Origin: an uncultured bacterium
GTDB taxonomy: Bacteria; Bacillota; Clostridia; Lachnospirales; Lachnospiraceae
Assembly (NCBI GenBank): GCA_905215625.1
Contig: CAJMQQ010000004.1
Location: 1 to 64,000 of the forward strand
DNA length: 64,000 nt
Direction: 5' to 3'
In this document: positions 27,148 through 35,218 of the stretch, piece by piece
Layout: each line of letters begins with the position of its first letter
Position numbering within the stretch: the stretch's first letter is position 1
Notes under the pieces: model-generated
What the model was told of the DNA's origin: nothing
Seen by the model: only the letters and a program-made list of their open reading frames with translations
Databases searched by the model: none
Position numbers and translations under genes: made by a program

Positions 27148-27184
27148 AGCATACACTTAAAAAAGAGAGTTTGAAGTGTATGCT
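27148..27184 (+). terminator. Terminator between channel and recombinase genes
   Basis: A perfect 11-bp inverted repeat (27148-27158 with 27174-27184) is followed by a run of T on the plus strand. It ends transcription of the channel gene. It may act weakly in reverse for the convergent recombinase gene, whose stop lies 7 bp on. Confidence 0.75.
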
Positions 27185-27190
27185 ATTTTT

Positions 27191-28000
27191 TTACCAGTTT
27201 ATAATATTATCTACAAGTTCTCGCTGTTCAGTTGCAGTTTTTCTAAGATAAATACGAGTGGTTTCAATGCTTTCATGTCCCATAAGGTCTGCAAGGAAAG
27301 CAATATCGTTACAACGTTCCAGGAAATTTTTTGCGAAGCGGTGGCGAAAGGAATGCGGATATATAACTGAGGGATTAATGCCATATTTTACTGCCAGTTT
27401 TTTTAGTTGTCCGGAAATACCGCGGGTAGTGATTGGCTTGCCGTATTTGTTTAAAAAAATGAATCCACTTACCTGTTGCTTTTCTTCCAACCAAAACAAA
27501 GCTTCATTCTGCAGGTCTTTGGGAATATAGATTCGACGCAGCTTTCCGCCTTTTGAGTAAAGGTCAAGATGGCCGAGCTTAACGTGTTCAGCTTTTACCT
27601 GGATTAACTCACTGACTCTTGCCCCGGTAGCAGCAAGAAAACGGATTACAAAATACCAGAACATCTCATCGTCTTTTCTTAAACAGGACTTAAAATACTC
27701 ATAGTCAGCTTCGCTGATTACGTTTTCCAAAAAAGTTTTCTGTTGAACGCGGACAAAGGGGAGTTTCCATTTTTCTTTCCCAATGTATTCTAAATAGTAA
27801 TTGATGGCGCGTAATCGGAGATTAACGGTTTTAGGCTTGTAAGTTTCTATTAGCCATATTTTGTACTCACGCAGCGTTTTGTGGGTAATTTCATCGTAGC
27901 GTTTGCTATATTGCTTGATTGCAAACATATATGATGAAATTGTGTTTTCTGAGAGGTGTGAGTCTCTTAAATGTCTTTCAAAGTTTTCTCTTTCTATCAT
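27191..28000 (-). CDS. Tyrosine recombinase (XerC/D-like), candidate DNA invertase
   Basis: The 269-residue protein has an N-terminal SAM-like core-binding domain and a C-terminal catalytic domain from about residue 100. All catalytic residues are visible: Arg in ATGARVSEL, Lys in SKGGKLR, HSFRH (His-x-x-Arg), GHESIETT and the nucleophile in TRIYLR. No phage or transposon genes accompany it. Orphan tyrosine recombinases beside surface-polysaccharide loci often invert promoters. The inverted repeat at 16294-16575 is the only candidate substrate I see in the window. It sits at the boundary between AT-rich and GC-richer DNA, so a role as an old island integrase is also possible. Confidence 0.88.
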   Translation of the reverse strand: MIERENFERHLRDSHLSENTISSYMFAIKQYSKRYDEITHKTLREYKIWLIETYKPKTVNLRLRAINYYLEYIGKEKWKLPFVRVQQKTFLENVISEADYEYFKSCLRKDDEMFWYFVIRFLAATGARVSELIQVKAEHVKLGHLDLYSKGGKLRRIYIPKDLQNEALFWLEEKQQVSGFIFLNKYGKPITTRGISGQLKKLAVKYGINPSVIYPHSFRHRFAKNFLERCNDIAFLADLMGHESIETTRIYLRKTATEQRELVDNIINW

Positions 28001-28002
28001 GA

Positions 28003-28019
28003 CGAAAGACCTCCTTTCG
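28003..28019 (-). promoter_or_regulatory. Hairpin enclosing the recombinase ribosome site
   Basis: On the minus strand CGAAAG and CTTTCG form a 6-bp stem around GAGGT, directly before the recombinase ATG. The Shine-Dalgarno GAAAGGAGG is partly in the stem and partly in the loop. A TATAAT lies further upstream. Folding would lower translation, which suits a recombinase kept at low levels. Confidence 0.5.
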
Positions 28020-28073
28020 CCACATATTATACAATTAAGTGCTAAATAAAAGTGATTATATTAAATGGACTTT

Positions 28074-28102
28074 TTGATTTTTTTACAGTATCGTGCTATT
28101 CT
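28074..28102 (+). promoter_or_regulatory. Promoter for the amidohydrolase gene
   Basis: TTGATT (28074-28079), a 17-bp spacer and TATTCT (28097-28102) lie 69 bp before the start codon. Confidence 0.5.
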
Positions 28103-28170
28103 GATAGTGGGAAAAGAAGTTTATTTGGAACGGAGGTAATCCGTACAGTTTTTAAGAGAGGAGCAATTTT

Positions 28171-29784
28171 ATGAAGGTACTTTACTATGGAGGAACGATT
28201 ATTACAATGGAACATCCAGGTGATGCTCCGGAAGCCGTCCTGACCGATCTGCAGTCTGGCCGGATTGCGGCGGTGGGAACGCTGGAGGAAGTAGAAAAAC
28301 TGGCGGATGAAACGACAAAAAAGGTGGATTTGGCTGGAAAGTGCCTGATGCCGGCATTTATCGATTCTCATAGCCACGTTACCATGGCAGGACAGATGAG
28401 TCTGTGCGCCGATTTGTCGGATTGCGGATCCTTTGATGAAATTGTTGAGACGATACAAGAATTTATCAAGAAAAAGGGAGAAACAGGTCTGAAAGCAGTT
28501 CTGGGATTTGGGTATGATCAGAACTTTTTAGCGGAGCAGGATCATCCCCACAGGCAGGTGTTAGATCGGGTAAGCACAGAAATTCCGGTGATTATCATGC
28601 ACGTATCCGGACACGTGGCCTGTGCCAACAGCAAAGCTCTGGAAATGGCAGGAATTACCAAGGATTTGCCGAATCCGGACGGCGGAGTGATTGGAAGAGA
28701 AGCTGGTTCAAATGAACCAAATGGGTATCTGGAAGAAGCCGGAATGGTGCTGATCCAGCAGTTAATCCAGGCTAAGCTGGAATTTGACTACAATGCGATG
28801 GTGGAGCAGATGCAGGAAATTTATATTCAGCATGGTGTTACCACGGTTCAGGAAGGCGCGGCTACCAAAGAAGGCGTCCAGATGTTAAAGAGGATTGCGG
28901 ATAATGGACAACTGAAAATTGACGTAGTTGCCTATCCCATGCTGAACGAAGATGGAAAAGCAGTCATGATTCAGGAAAAAGAGCTTGCAGGCAGGTATCA
29001 GAACCGGCTGAAAATCGGTGGATTCAAGCTGGTTTTAGATGGTTCTCCCCAGGCGCGTTCTGCCTGGCTGTCAAAGCCTTATCTGACAGGAGAAGAAGGG
29101 TACTGCGGTTATCCCTGGATGCCGGATGAGGCAGTGAAAGAGGCTGTCCAGTATTCGGTGGATCAGGGGCAGCAGATATTAGTTCACTGCAACGGAGATG
29201 CGGCCAGCGAGCAGTTTTTGAATGCTTATGAAGATGCGGTGAAAAATTCAGGGCAGAAAGAGAAAAACAATCTGCGGCCAGTAATGATTCACTGTCAGAC
29301 GGTTCGCAATGACCAGTTGGATCGGATGGCCAGACTAAACATGATTGCTTCAATTTTTGTAGGCCATGTCTGGTACTGGGGAGACATTCATATGAAGAAC
29401 CTGGGACCGGAACGGGGAAACCATATTAGTCCGGCAAAAGACGCCCTGGATCGGGGAATTGTGATTACCTTCCACCAGGATACGCCGGTAACCAGACCCG
29501 ATATGCTTCATTCTGTATGGTGCGCGGTGAACCGTATCAGCAGGAATCACCAGGTCATCGGAAACGAACAGAAGATTCCGGTATATGAAGCATTAAAAGC
29601 GGTTACGATTGATGCGGCATATCAGTATTTTGAGGAAAAGGATAAAGGCAGCATACGGGCAGGAAAACGAGCCGATCTGGTAATTCTGGATAAGTCTCCT
29701 CTGGATGTAAAACCAGAGGATTTAAGGGAAATCCGCGTATTGGAAACCATAAAAGACGGAACCAGTATTTTTAAAGCAGAGTAA
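28171..29784 (+). CDS. Amidohydrolase of the YtcJ family
   Basis: The 537-residue metal-dependent hydrolase matches the amidohydrolase-3/YtcJ group. It has FIDSHSHVTM with the metal HxH, a later LVHCNGDAASEQ, VMIHCQTVRND, FHQDTPVTRPD and the C-terminal IRAGKRADLVILDKSP barrel closure. Members hydrolyse amide or related bonds, but the physiological substrate is generally unknown. It is a single-gene unit with its own promoter, a strong GAGAGGAG site and a terminator. The codon pattern and GC content match the right-hand, not the left-hand, part of the window. Confidence 0.85.
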   Translation: MKVLYYGGTIITMEHPGDAPEAVLTDLQSGRIAAVGTLEEVEKLADETTKKVDLAGKCLMPAFIDSHSHVTMAGQMSLCADLSDCGSFDEIVETIQEFIKKKGETGLKAVLGFGYDQNFLAEQDHPHRQVLDRVSTEIPVIIMHVSGHVACANSKALEMAGITKDLPNPDGGVIGREAGSNEPNGYLEEAGMVLIQQLIQAKLEFDYNAMVEQMQEIYIQHGVTTVQEGAATKEGVQMLKRIADNGQLKIDVVAYPMLNEDGKAVMIQEKELAGRYQNRLKIGGFKLVLDGSPQARSAWLSKPYLTGEEGYCGYPWMPDEAVKEAVQYSVDQGQQILVHCNGDAASEQFLNAYEDAVKNSGQKEKNNLRPVMIHCQTVRNDQLDRMARLNMIASIFVGHVWYWGDIHMKNLGPERGNHISPAKDALDRGIVITFHQDTPVTRPDMLHSVWCAVNRISRNHQVIGNEQKIPVYEALKAVTIDAAYQYFEEKDKGSIRAGKRADLVILDKSPLDVKPEDLREIRVLETIKDGTSIFKAE

Positions 29785-29802
29785 TTAGATCGCAAACACT
29801 AT

Positions 29803-29858
29803 ACCAACGTAATCCTAGTATCTGAAGTAAAAACGATACTAGGACACGTTGGTTTTTT
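29803..29858 (+). terminator. Long terminator after the amidohydrolase
   Basis: An 8-bp outer stem (29803-29810 with 29846-29853) and a 9-bp inner stem (29814-29822 with 29835-29843) are separated by a small internal loop. A run of T follows. Confidence 0.85.
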
Positions 29859-29906
29859 GCATCTCCTGCGTCTATATTGTGAACAAATGAAAATAAGGAG
29901 ATTATA

Positions 29907-30227
29907 ATGAGGTCGGCCAAGGAGATTTTAGACCAGATTCCGTTTTTAAAGAGTTACAGGGGTTATGAAGATATGCTTTTATGTATGGAATTGGTCGCGG
30001 AGAACGAGGAACGCCTGGTCAAGGTACGGGAACGAGTGTATCTGCCGGTTGCCCAGCAAAAGCAGGAAAGCCTCCACAAGGTTGAAAAAAATTTGAGGAC
30101 GTTCCGAAAGGTATTTTTTATCAATGGAGGGCAGGAATATTTGGAAACCTGCCTGGAACGGAAAATTGGTGCAGAACTTTATCCCAGAGAGCTGATAGAA
30201 GCGCTGGCAGAATGCATGAAAGGCTGA
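29907..30227 (+). CDS. Divergent stand-alone Spo0A C-terminal-domain-like protein
   Basis: The 106-residue protein has no receiver domain. Its layout follows the Spo0A DNA-binding domain: KSYRGYEDMLLCMELVAENEERL, then VYLPVAQQKQESLHKVEKNLRTFRKVFF where Spo0A has the TTPSRVERAIRHAIE recognition region, then YPRELIEALAECM at the position of PTNSEFIALIADKL. Similarity is weak and key recognition positions differ, so DNA binding is uncertain. It has a good AAGGAG site. A clearer homologue lies 470 bp away on the other strand. Confidence 0.6.
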   Translation: MRSAKEILDQIPFLKSYRGYEDMLLCMELVAENEERLVKVRERVYLPVAQQKQESLHKVEKNLRTFRKVFFINGGQEYLETCLERKIGAELYPRELIEALAECMKG

Positions 30228-30376
30228 TTGCGTTTTTAAATATCTATATTTTCTTAAAATCTATATTTTCAATGGCAGATTGTTTTTGAAAGTCATGCCA
30301 CATTCCAGCATACGCTTACGTTTTATATTTATAAAGATAAATAAAATAACAGAAATTGTATTTTTTTGTCGATTAC

Positions 30377-30390
30377 TACCGTATACGGTA
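30377..30390. promoter_or_regulatory. 14-bp palindromic operator candidate upstream of the XRE gene
   Basis: TACCGTATACGGTA is a perfect palindrome about 60 bp before the regulator's start. It lies close to a -10-like TATAAA at about 30411. An imperfect 0A-like sequence, TTTGTCGAT, lies just upstream at 30365-30373. Confidence 0.5.
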
Positions 30391-30452
30391 TCTATGGAAA
30401 AGTTTTTTTGTATAAACTATTAGAAGATAATTTAGCACAAGGGGGACCGAAC

Positions 30453-30695
30453 ATGGACGGACAGAAGATACTGGCAGAGAGAATTACAGACTTATGCGGG
30501 AAAAGGAGGTACTCTTACTATGAACTGGCCTACAAATCAGCAGTCCCGTTGACAACACTCATGCACATTATAGATGGAACAACGAAAAATCCAGGATTGT
30601 TTACCATTTCAAAGCTGTGCGGCGGTCTGGGAGTAACTCTGAAAGAGTTTTTCGATGTTCCGGAATTTGAAGGAATAGAAGAAAATCTGGAGTAG
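30453..30695 (+). CDS. XRE-family helix-turn-helix regulator
   Basis: The 80-residue protein is a single HTH_XRE domain: ILAERITDLCGKRRYSYYELAYKSAVPLTTLMHIIDG, then TISKLCGGLGVTLKEFFD and a short acidic tail. The open frame extends upstream, but AAGGGGG sits at the right distance before the ATG at 30453. It probably controls itself or neighbours through the palindrome upstream. It is convergent and adjacent to the Spo0A-C-like gene, whose stop codon starts at the very next base. Confidence 0.82.
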   Translation: MDGQKILAERITDLCGKRRYSYYELAYKSAVPLTTLMHIIDGTTKNPGLFTISKLCGGLGVTLKEFFDVPEFEGIEENLE

Positions 30696-31118
30696 TTAGG
30701 AAGAAACCGGAGGGCTGCTGCGGCTGTGGTTTTCCGGAATGACCAGCATGGATAAAAGGGTTCCATTCTGTTTCCATTCATCCGAAGGATTGTGTTTTTT
30801 GATATAGCAGGAGAGAATGTCGATAAATTCTCCATTGGTTGGCTTGGACTGAAGACGGCAGCCTGCGATTTGAAAAAGGCGCTCCCTGTCTCCGCGGCTC
30901 CAGCAAAGGGAGATGACAGTGCGGATATTGCGCTCAACGCAGGATGGGGTGGTACTGTGGATTTCTGCTACCAGGGGATAGAGAAGTTTGGAAACCATCA
31001 GAAGGCGGTTCTCATCTTCCAGGATAAGCAGAATAGAAGTATTTAAATAATAATAGCCCAGATGGGTTGCTGAAATACCTAAAGAACGGATAACAGCAAG
31101 GGGAAGATAGGTATTCAT
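30696..31118 (-). CDS. Stand-alone Spo0A C-terminal DNA-binding domain protein
   Basis: The 140-residue protein matches the Spo0A effector domain along most of its length: LGISATHLGYYYLNTSILLILEDENRL, YPLVAEIHSTTPSCVERNIRTVISLCW (recognition helix region) and KPTNGEFIDIL. There is no phosphoacceptor domain, so activity cannot be controlled by the usual phosphorelay. It could compete with Spo0A for 0A boxes or act as an independent regulator. AAAGGAG precedes the ATG. A perfect 0A box lies about 80 bp upstream. Confidence 0.82.
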   Translation of the reverse strand: MNTYLPLAVIRSLGISATHLGYYYLNTSILLILEDENRLLMVSKLLYPLVAEIHSTTPSCVERNIRTVISLCWSRGDRERLFQIAGCRLQSKPTNGEFIDILSCYIKKHNPSDEWKQNGTLLSMLVIPENHSRSSPPVSS

Positions 31119-31196
31119 ATCGGACAGCTCCTTTCTCTTTTCCTATTGTACTAGAAATTAGAGGGAAGTCAGCAAAAAGGATTAATTTAGACTTCT

Positions 31197-31207
31197 TTCG
31201 ACAAAAA
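31197..31207 (-). promoter_or_regulatory. Spo0A box upstream of the Spo0A-C-like gene
   Basis: The minus strand reads TTTTTGTCGAA, containing the TGTCGAA core of the known 0A box. A -10-like TACAAT at 31145-31150 puts the box about 60 bp upstream of the likely transcription start. Confidence 0.6.
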
Positions 31208-31251
31208 GAGAGCGAGAAATTCACATAAGATGTGTTTTATAGGACTGGCGG

Positions 31252-31458
31252 CTAATTGGAATGCCGCTGTTTTTTTACCATATCCCAGATAGTTGCATGC
31301 ATCCATTCAACTGTATTTTTTAATGAGGCATTTTCCCGTTCTAATTCCTGGACGCGGATAGCAAGATGGGTCATGACTTCCAGCTGGCTGGAAGGAAGAG
31401 TGGTACAATCCAGGTAATGGCTGCATTGGCTGCAGAAATTTTGCGATGATTCTTTCAT
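31252..31458 (-). CDS. Small cysteine-containing coiled-coil protein of unknown function
   Basis: The 68-residue protein begins MKESSQNFCSQCSHYLDC, a CxxC plus third cysteine that may bind metal. A heptad-like stretch follows (LAIRVQELERENASLKNTV), predicted to form a coiled coil, and a basic end. An upstream in-frame ATG at 31506 is possible, but AGGAGGG lies 5 bp before the ATG at 31458. I do not recognise the family. It is not obviously linked to its neighbours. Confidence 0.6.
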   Translation of the reverse strand: MKESSQNFCSQCSHYLDCTTLPSSQLEVMTHLAIRVQELERENASLKNTVEWMHATIWDMVKKQRHSN

Positions 31459-31581
31459 AAAACCCTCCTGATAATGAAAATCGGCAGTGAGGGACGGTTC
31501 TCTCATTGCCCCCTGGTATTTATATATAATGTAAAAATCGTTAATATATGACAGAAAAAGAAAAAAAGGTGGGGTTTATGC

Positions 31582-31614
31582 AAAAAAGCTGCAATTCCCG
31601 AAGGAAAAGCAGCT
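31582..31614 (-). terminator. Terminator of the cell-wall-binding protein gene
   Basis: On the minus strand AGCTGC and GCAGCT (31609-31614 and 31588-31593) enclose a further TTCC/GGAA pairing. A run of T follows. Confidence 0.8.
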
Positions 31615-31635
31615 CTTAAAAGCAACTCTTAAATA

Positions 31636-32991
31636 TTACTGGATGATACCCTGGGTATCGACAACCCAGATTTTTTCATTGGAATCTTTTACATCTTTAT
31701 AGCCGTTGCCAAGCTCTGGCTTCTCGGAAGACTTCGAAGAAGAGGAAGCGCGTTGAACCATACCGTTTGTGTTTACAAGATACTGTCTGCCCTCAAATTC
31801 AGCTGGTGCATACCGGAGTTCGCTGTCTGCATCCTGGCGGCGGCCTTCGATATACAAGCGGTTATCCTGGATTCCGTTAAAGCCATGGCCTTTTTTCGCT
31901 CCATCGGTGTGGAAATACCAGTACTCGGTAACGCCAGATTCTTCATCTGTAATTGCCAGTTTTCCGGTTTTCATCACGCCGTCTTCTGCAAAGTATGCGT
32001 TAGCGGTCTGACCGTCTTCTGTAGTAATGATCTGCTTTCCGGTCTGCATTTCCCCTTTCATGTTAAATGCGTACTGCTTGGAATTGATAGTAAAAATCTG
32101 TACGCCCTTAGAAGCTGCCATAGGTACGCCCTTTTTGAAATAGAAGCGATAGGTTTCGTCTTCATTGCTGACGCCCTCTGCGCCGTAGATTTCATACCAT
32201 CCGGAGGCACGCTTGCCGTCCTCTTCATAATACTGGTATCCGGCGATGGAAGGTTCGGACTGTCCGGAAACCTGCCCAGAAGTCTGGTCGGCGTTTGCAG
32301 GAGTTGCGGCAGAGGTTTCTGGAAGCTTGTACCATCCGGTCTGCATAATTCCGTCTACAAAGGTATAGTAATCGCCGCCGATTTTCTTGTCCAGCTCATT
32401 GATAACCATTTTGCCGTTTTTCTCAAAATAGTGCCAGGAGCTGTCCTCGGTAGGGCCGTCGGACTCGTTGGAAAGCTGAATCCAGCCGGTACGGCGCACT
32501 CCGTCGTCTCCTAAATAATAAATAGAGTCTTCAATGGTTTGTTTGCCGGTCAGCATAATACCGTCTTCATTAAAATAGTACCATTTGTTGTCGATGGACT
32601 GCCATCTGGAACGAATGGAACGGCCGTCTTTCCCGAAGTAATACCATAAGGTATCCTGTGCTTCCGGAATATCAAACATATCGTCATTTTCAATGGAAAT
32701 CCACTGGTCTGTCACCTTTTTTCCGGTTTCATCTACGTAGTATTCTTCGATCATTTCATTCGTAGCAATCTGGCCTTCATCATTTAAATAGTACCAGTCG
32801 CCGTCCCGCTTTTTCCATGCATCCGTTACATAGTAACCGTCAGAATCATAGTAGCGAAAACTGCCATTTTCTTCTGTCCAGCCGGAAGAAGCTGCCAGAA
32901 CGGAAACAGGACCGTTTAAGAAGGAAGGGGTTACTGCAGACAGGAACGCTGCAGAGGATAATACAGCCATCAGTTTGGTTGATTTTTTCAT
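31636..32991 (-). CDS. Secreted cell-wall-binding repeat protein without enzyme domain
   Basis: The 451-residue protein has a Sec signal peptide (MKKSTKLMAVLSSAAFLSAV, cleavage likely after VLAAS). Nearly all the rest is choline-binding-type (CW_binding_1) repeats of about 20 residues. Examples are GWTEENGSFRYYDSDGYYVTD, WYYLNDEG, WYYFNEDGIMLTG and YYLGDDGVRRTGW. No hydrolase or adhesin domain is present, so it may be a scaffold, a surface coat protein or the binding half of a partner. A TATAAT (33047-33052, minus strand) lies upstream with a weak -35. Confidence 0.87.
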   Translation of the reverse strand: MKKSTKLMAVLSSAAFLSAVTPSFLNGPVSVLAASSGWTEENGSFRYYDSDGYYVTDAWKKRDGDWYYLNDEGQIATNEMIEEYYVDETGKKVTDQWISIENDDMFDIPEAQDTLWYYFGKDGRSIRSRWQSIDNKWYYFNEDGIMLTGKQTIEDSIYYLGDDGVRRTGWIQLSNESDGPTEDSSWHYFEKNGKMVINELDKKIGGDYYTFVDGIMQTGWYKLPETSAATPANADQTSGQVSGQSEPSIAGYQYYEEDGKRASGWYEIYGAEGVSNEDETYRFYFKKGVPMAASKGVQIFTINSKQYAFNMKGEMQTGKQIITTEDGQTANAYFAEDGVMKTGKLAITDEESGVTEYWYFHTDGAKKGHGFNGIQDNRLYIEGRRQDADSELRYAPAEFEGRQYLVNTNGMVQRASSSSKSSEKPELGNGYKDVKDSNEKIWVVDTQGIIQ

Positions 32992-33256
32992 AAAGATAAA
33001 TTCTCTCCTTTTTTGTGGTGTTGACTATCGTTTCTTTACGGTGCCCATTATAGCGTATGAAATTGCGCCGCGATAGTGTAGGTTACTGGTAAGAATGGAA
33101 GGAGACAGCAGGGAACCCTTCCATATCCATAAGGGAGGCCCCTATACGGGAATGATAAGAGACTTGTAAGAAAAAGTTTAATAGGAATTTTTTTAAAAGT
33201 ATGCTATACTGAGTGGGAATAATAGGAGAAACTATGGACAAAAGGGAGGAACGAGC
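32992..33256. other. Divergent intergenic region before the second glycan locus
   Basis: The leftward TATAAT at 33047-33052 serves the cell-wall protein. A TATACT at about 33210, without a good -35, probably serves the rightward glycan locus. An 8-codon open frame from 33234 overlaps the next start by ATGA and could couple translation. No other gene is seen. Confidence 0.45.
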
Positions 33257-35194
33257 ATGAGAGTGAAGGTCTCAGACTATATTGCCGGAAGGCTGGTGGA
33301 AGCTGGTATCAGCCAGGTATTTACCGTAACCGGAGGCGGAGCGATGCATCTGAATGATGCCCTGGGACACCAGAAGGGACTGCATTGTCTGTATAACCAC
33401 CACGAGCAGGCCTGTGCCATTGCAGCAGAAAGTTATGCCAGGATTCACAATCAGATTGCTGCAGTCTGCGTTACTACCGGACCTGGCGGCACCAATGCCA
33501 TTACCGGAGTAGTGGGCGGCTGGCTGGACTCTATTCCGATGCTGATTCTTTCCGGACAAGTCCGTTACGATACGACTGCCAGATGGTCGGGGCTGGGGAT
33601 CCGAGCTATGGGGGATCAAGAATTTGACATTTGTAAAGCGGTTTCCTGCATGACCAAGTATTGTGAGATGGTTATTGATCCGCTGCGGATCCGATTCTGC
33701 CTGGAAAAAGCCTTGTATCTGGCACAGACCGGACGGCCAGGACCCTGCTGGCTGGACATTCCGTTAAATGTACAGGGGGCTTTTGTAGAAAGCGGAGAAC
33801 TAGCAGGATTTGATGCAGCCGATTATGAAGCAGGAGGAACCGGCTGGAAGGAACCTTCTTCCCATGAGATTTTGGAAGATCAGAAGGGAAAGGGAGAACT
33901 AAGACCTGCCAGGGCGAAAAAGGCAGATATGGATACGGTAAGGGCCATTGTAGAAAAAATCAGGCAGTCAGAGCGGCCGGTCTTTAATGTGGGAAATGGC
34001 GTGCGGATTGCAGGAGCCCATGAAGTGCTGATGAAGGTAATAGAGCGGCTGGGCATTCCGGTAGTGACCGGCTGGAACAGCCAGGACGCGATTTATGACC
34101 AGCATCCGCTGTATACAGGACGGGCCGGAGGCATGGGCGACAGGGCTGGAAACTTTGCTGTGCAGAACAGCGATCTGGTATTTTCTGTAGGAAGCCGTCT
34201 CAGCATCCGTCAGGTAGGCTATAATTACCAGACCTGGGCCAGAGCTGCCTATGTAATTGTTAATGATGTAGACGCAGAGGAGTTGAAAAAGCCGTCTGTT
34301 CATGCAGATATGCGGATTCACGCAGACGCGAAGGACTTGCTGGAGACCCTGGAAGCGTATCTGGAACAAGAGCAGGAAAGCGGCCAGCTTCCTATGCCAG
34401 TATTTGGCGGAGGAAAGGGACTGGAAGATCTGGACTGGAGGGAGACCTGCCGGATGTGGAAGGAAACCTATCCGGTTGTCCTGCCAAAGCATATGAATCA
34501 TGGTGATGACGAACCAGCCAATGTATACGCATTAGTAAAAGAACTGAGCAGCCGGTTAAAAGAGGGGCAGATTACGGTAGTAGGAAACGGCTCTGCCTGT
34601 GTTGCCGGCGGCCATGGATATACGATAAAAAAAGGCCAGAGGTTTATTACCAATTCGGCCATTGCATCCATGGGATATGACTTGCCTGCAGCCATCGGCG
34701 CCTGCATGGCAGACCACAGTCAGGATATTATTTTGTTGACCGGGGATGGCAGCATCCAGATGAATCTTCAGGAGCTGCAGACCATTATCCACCACAAGAT
34801 GCCCATTAAGATTTTCCTGATTAACAACGGCGGTTATCATTCCATTCGCCAGACTCAGAAAAATTTCTTTGGAGAGCCGTTAGTGGGAATCGGAGCAGAC
34901 AGCCATGACCTGAGTTTCCCGGACATGGAGAAACTGGCAGAGGCTTATGGCTATCCTTATGTGAAGGCGTGTCACAACAGCCAGTTAGGAGAAGCAGTCG
35001 CCCAGACGCTGTCCATGAAAGGGCCGGTAATCTGTGAGGTTTTTGTCAGCACAGATCAGAATTTTGAACCAAAATCTTCTGCAAAGCGGCTGCCGGACGG
35101 CACTATGGTGTCTCCGCCGCTGGAAGATTTGTCTCCATTCCTTTCAGAAGAAGAAATGGATCGGAATATGATAATTCCCCGAATCAAAGGGTAA
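33257..35194 (+). CDS. Thiamine-diphosphate-dependent enzyme, acetolactate-synthase-like
   Basis: The 645-residue protein has the three domains of the acetolactate synthase/benzoylformate decarboxylase family. The N-terminal part carries the catalytic Glu in NHHEQACAIAAE (near residue 51). A central nucleotide-fold domain follows, then a C-terminal cofactor domain with GDGSIQMNLQEL and NNGGYHSIRQT. It is longer than typical AHAS, with an insertion near residues 180-220. As first gene of a glycan operon with SDRs and a C-methyltransferase, it may add or process a two-carbon branch on a keto sugar, as YerE does for yersiniose. A plain metabolic role remains possible. Confidence 0.8.
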   Translation: MRVKVSDYIAGRLVEAGISQVFTVTGGGAMHLNDALGHQKGLHCLYNHHEQACAIAAESYARIHNQIAAVCVTTGPGGTNAITGVVGGWLDSIPMLILSGQVRYDTTARWSGLGIRAMGDQEFDICKAVSCMTKYCEMVIDPLRIRFCLEKALYLAQTGRPGPCWLDIPLNVQGAFVESGELAGFDAADYEAGGTGWKEPSSHEILEDQKGKGELRPARAKKADMDTVRAIVEKIRQSERPVFNVGNGVRIAGAHEVLMKVIERLGIPVVTGWNSQDAIYDQHPLYTGRAGGMGDRAGNFAVQNSDLVFSVGSRLSIRQVGYNYQTWARAAYVIVNDVDAEELKKPSVHADMRIHADAKDLLETLEAYLEQEQESGQLPMPVFGGGKGLEDLDWRETCRMWKETYPVVLPKHMNHGDDEPANVYALVKELSSRLKEGQITVVGNGSACVAGGHGYTIKKGQRFITNSAIASMGYDLPAAIGACMADHSQDIILLTGDGSIQMNLQELQTIIHHKMPIKIFLINNGGYHSIRQTQKNFFGEPLVGIGADSHDLSFPDMEKLAEAYGYPYVKACHNSQLGEAVAQTLSMKGPVICEVFVSTDQNFEPKSSAKRLPDGTMVSPPLEDLSPFLSEEEMDRNMIIPRIKG

Positions 35195-35218
35195 GCTATA
35201 GAAAGAAGGAAAAAGCAT

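Noticed and set aside
27148..27184. Inverted repeat beside the recombinase gene as an inversion or attachment site
   Set aside because: The two arms are only 15 bp apart and followed by a T run, which is a terminator layout rather than a recombination substrate.
31753..32514. 253-codon open frame opposite the cell-wall-binding protein gene
   Set aside because: It has no recognisable domain, no ribosome site, and lies entirely opposite a repeat-rich gene whose signal peptide and motifs are clear. The length is a by-product of that gene's codon pattern.
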